Shown here piece after piece: positions 63,166 to 64,000 of a stretch of 64,000 nucleotides of DNA; the first letter of the stretch is position 1; every line of letters begins with the position of its first letter. The stretch spans positions 930,001 through 994,000 of the forward strand of contig NZ_CP010523.2 in assembly GCF_000828055.2 (NCBI RefSeq), written 5' to 3'. Under the pieces are notes generated by a model, which saw only the letters and a program-made list of their open reading frames with translations, made no database searches and was not told where the DNA came from. The position numbers and the translations under genes are program-made. The DNA is from Klebsiella variicola (lineage in GTDB: Bacteria; Pseudomonadota; Gammaproteobacteria; Enterobacterales; Enterobacteriaceae).

Positions 63166-64000
63166 ATGGCAAACCGAATGATCCTCAACGAAACGGCGTG
63201 GTTTGGCCGGGGGGCGATAAACGCATTAACCGATGAAGTGGCGCGGCGCGGCTATCGCAAAGCATTGATCGTCACCGACAGCACCCTCGCCCGGTGCGGC
63301 GTGGCGGCGAAAGTCACTGATAAACTGGATGCCGCCGGGCTGGCATGGGATATGTTCAGCGACGTGATCCCTAACCCGACCATTGCCGTGGTCCAGCAGG
63401 GGCTGCAGGCCTTTCAGCGCAGCGGGGCGGATTACCTGATCGCCATTGGCGGCGGTTCGCCGCAGGATACCTGTAAGGCGATCGGTATTATTCAGTGTAA
63501 CCCGGAATTCGCCGATGTCCGCAGTCTGGAGGGGCTGTCGCCCACCCGTCAGCCCAGCGTGCCGATCTTCGCGGTGCCGACCACCGCGGGTACCGCGGCG
63601 GAGGTGACGATTAACTATGTCATCACCGATGAAGAACAGCGGCGTAAGTTCGTCTGCGTCGATCCGCATGATATCCCGCAGGTGGCCTTTATCGATGCCG
63701 ATATGATGGACGCCATGCCGCCGGCGCTGAAGGCGGCCACCGGCGTGGACGCCCTGACGCACGCTATCGAAGGATATCTCACCCGCGGCGCCTGGGCTTT
63801 GACTGATGCGCTGCACCTCAAGGCCATCGAGATCATTGCCGGGGCGCTGCGCGGCTCGGTTGCCGGGGATGCCGGCGCGGGCGAAGCCATGGCGCTGGGC
63901 CAGTACGTCGCGGGGATGGGATTTTCCAACGTCGGGCTCGGGCTGGTGCACGGCATGGCGCATCCGCTCGGCGCTTTTTACAACACGCCGCACGGCGTGG
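63166..64000 (+). CDS. fucO: Lactaldehyde reductase (1,2-propanediol oxidoreductase) FucO, partial at window end
   Basis: Iron-dependent alcohol dehydrogenase reducing L-lactaldehyde to L-1,2-propanediol during anaerobic fucose use. The ATG at 63166 follows ACAGGAGAG; 278 of about 382 codons are inside the window. NAD site IAIGGGSPQDTCKA and PTTAGTAAEVT, and the iron-ligand region HGMAHPLGAFYNTPHG at the end. Its product is the substrate of the pdu system in this window. Confidence 0.96.
   Translation, partial: MANRMILNETAWFGRGAINALTDEVARRGYRKALIVTDSTLARCGVAAKVTDKLDAAGLAWDMFSDVIPNPTIAVVQQGLQAFQRSGADYLIAIGGGSPQDTCKAIGIIQCNPEFADVRSLEGLSPTRQPSVPIFAVPTTAGTAAEVTINYVITDEEQRRKFVCVDPHDIPQVAFIDADMMDAMPPALKAATGVDALTHAIEGYLTRGAWALTDALHLKAIEIIAGALRGSVAGDAGAGEAMALGQYVAGMGFSNVGLGLVHGMAHPLGAFYNTPHGV

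Overview
The window looks like a chromosomal segment of a Klebsiella-type enterobacterium (K. pneumoniae complex or a close relative). The evidence is high-GC enterobacterial coding, backbone gene order matching E. coli, and a complete propanediol/cobalamin gene set whose proteins resemble those of Klebsiella and Salmonella from end to end. The organism call comes from recognition of the proteins, not from a database search.

Layout. (1) 1-11.8 kb, backbone: ptrA-recB-recD as an overlapping operon, a small unrecognised membrane-protein gene, argA with a pair of ARG boxes, and amiC. (2) 11.8-29.7 kb: cobD directly behind amiC on the + strand, then the complete pdu operon on the - strand, read right to left from pduA (29.6 kb) to pduX (12.9 kb). 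It encodes the shell proteins, B12-dependent diol dehydratase and its reactivase, the aldehyde and alcohol dehydrogenases, the phosphotransacylase, the propionate kinase and the cobalamin-recycling enzymes of the 1,2-propanediol microcompartment. (3) 29.7-32.1 kb: divergent control region, pduF (diffusion facilitator) and pocR (AraC-type activator). (4) 32.1-48.4 kb: a cobalamin riboswitch followed by the anaerobic cobalamin operon cbiABCDETFGHJKLMNQOP-cobU-cobT. The usual cobS is missing between cobU and cobT. (5) 48.5-48.8 kb: three initiator tRNA-Met genes, with promoter and terminator. (6) 49.0-56.0 kb, backbone again: mltA, tcdA, csdE, csdA, ygdI, the sRNA gene gcvB, gcvA, ygdD, rlmM. (7) 56.1-64.0 kb: fucose catabolism, with fucRUKIP on the - strand and fucA-fucO divergent on the + strand; fucO runs off the window.

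How it fits together. L-fucose (and rhamnose) fermentation makes lactaldehyde, which FucO reduces to 1,2-propanediol. That is the substrate of the pdu microcompartment, whose dehydratase needs the cobalamin made by the cbi/cob genes. PocR, encoded between the two operons, is known in relatives to activate both. Relative to the E. coli order argA-amiC-metZWV-mltA, the whole approximately 36.7-kb cobD-pdu-pocR-cob block sits between amiC and the tRNA genes.

I found no wholly unknown system. The most useful leads are the missing cobS, the position of cobD as a tail of the amiC transcript, a dyad motif shared by the pdu and cob control regions that may be the PocR operator, a hairpin next to the cbiA ribosome-binding site, the hairpin and small ORF upstream of fucA, and the small membrane protein between recD and argA.
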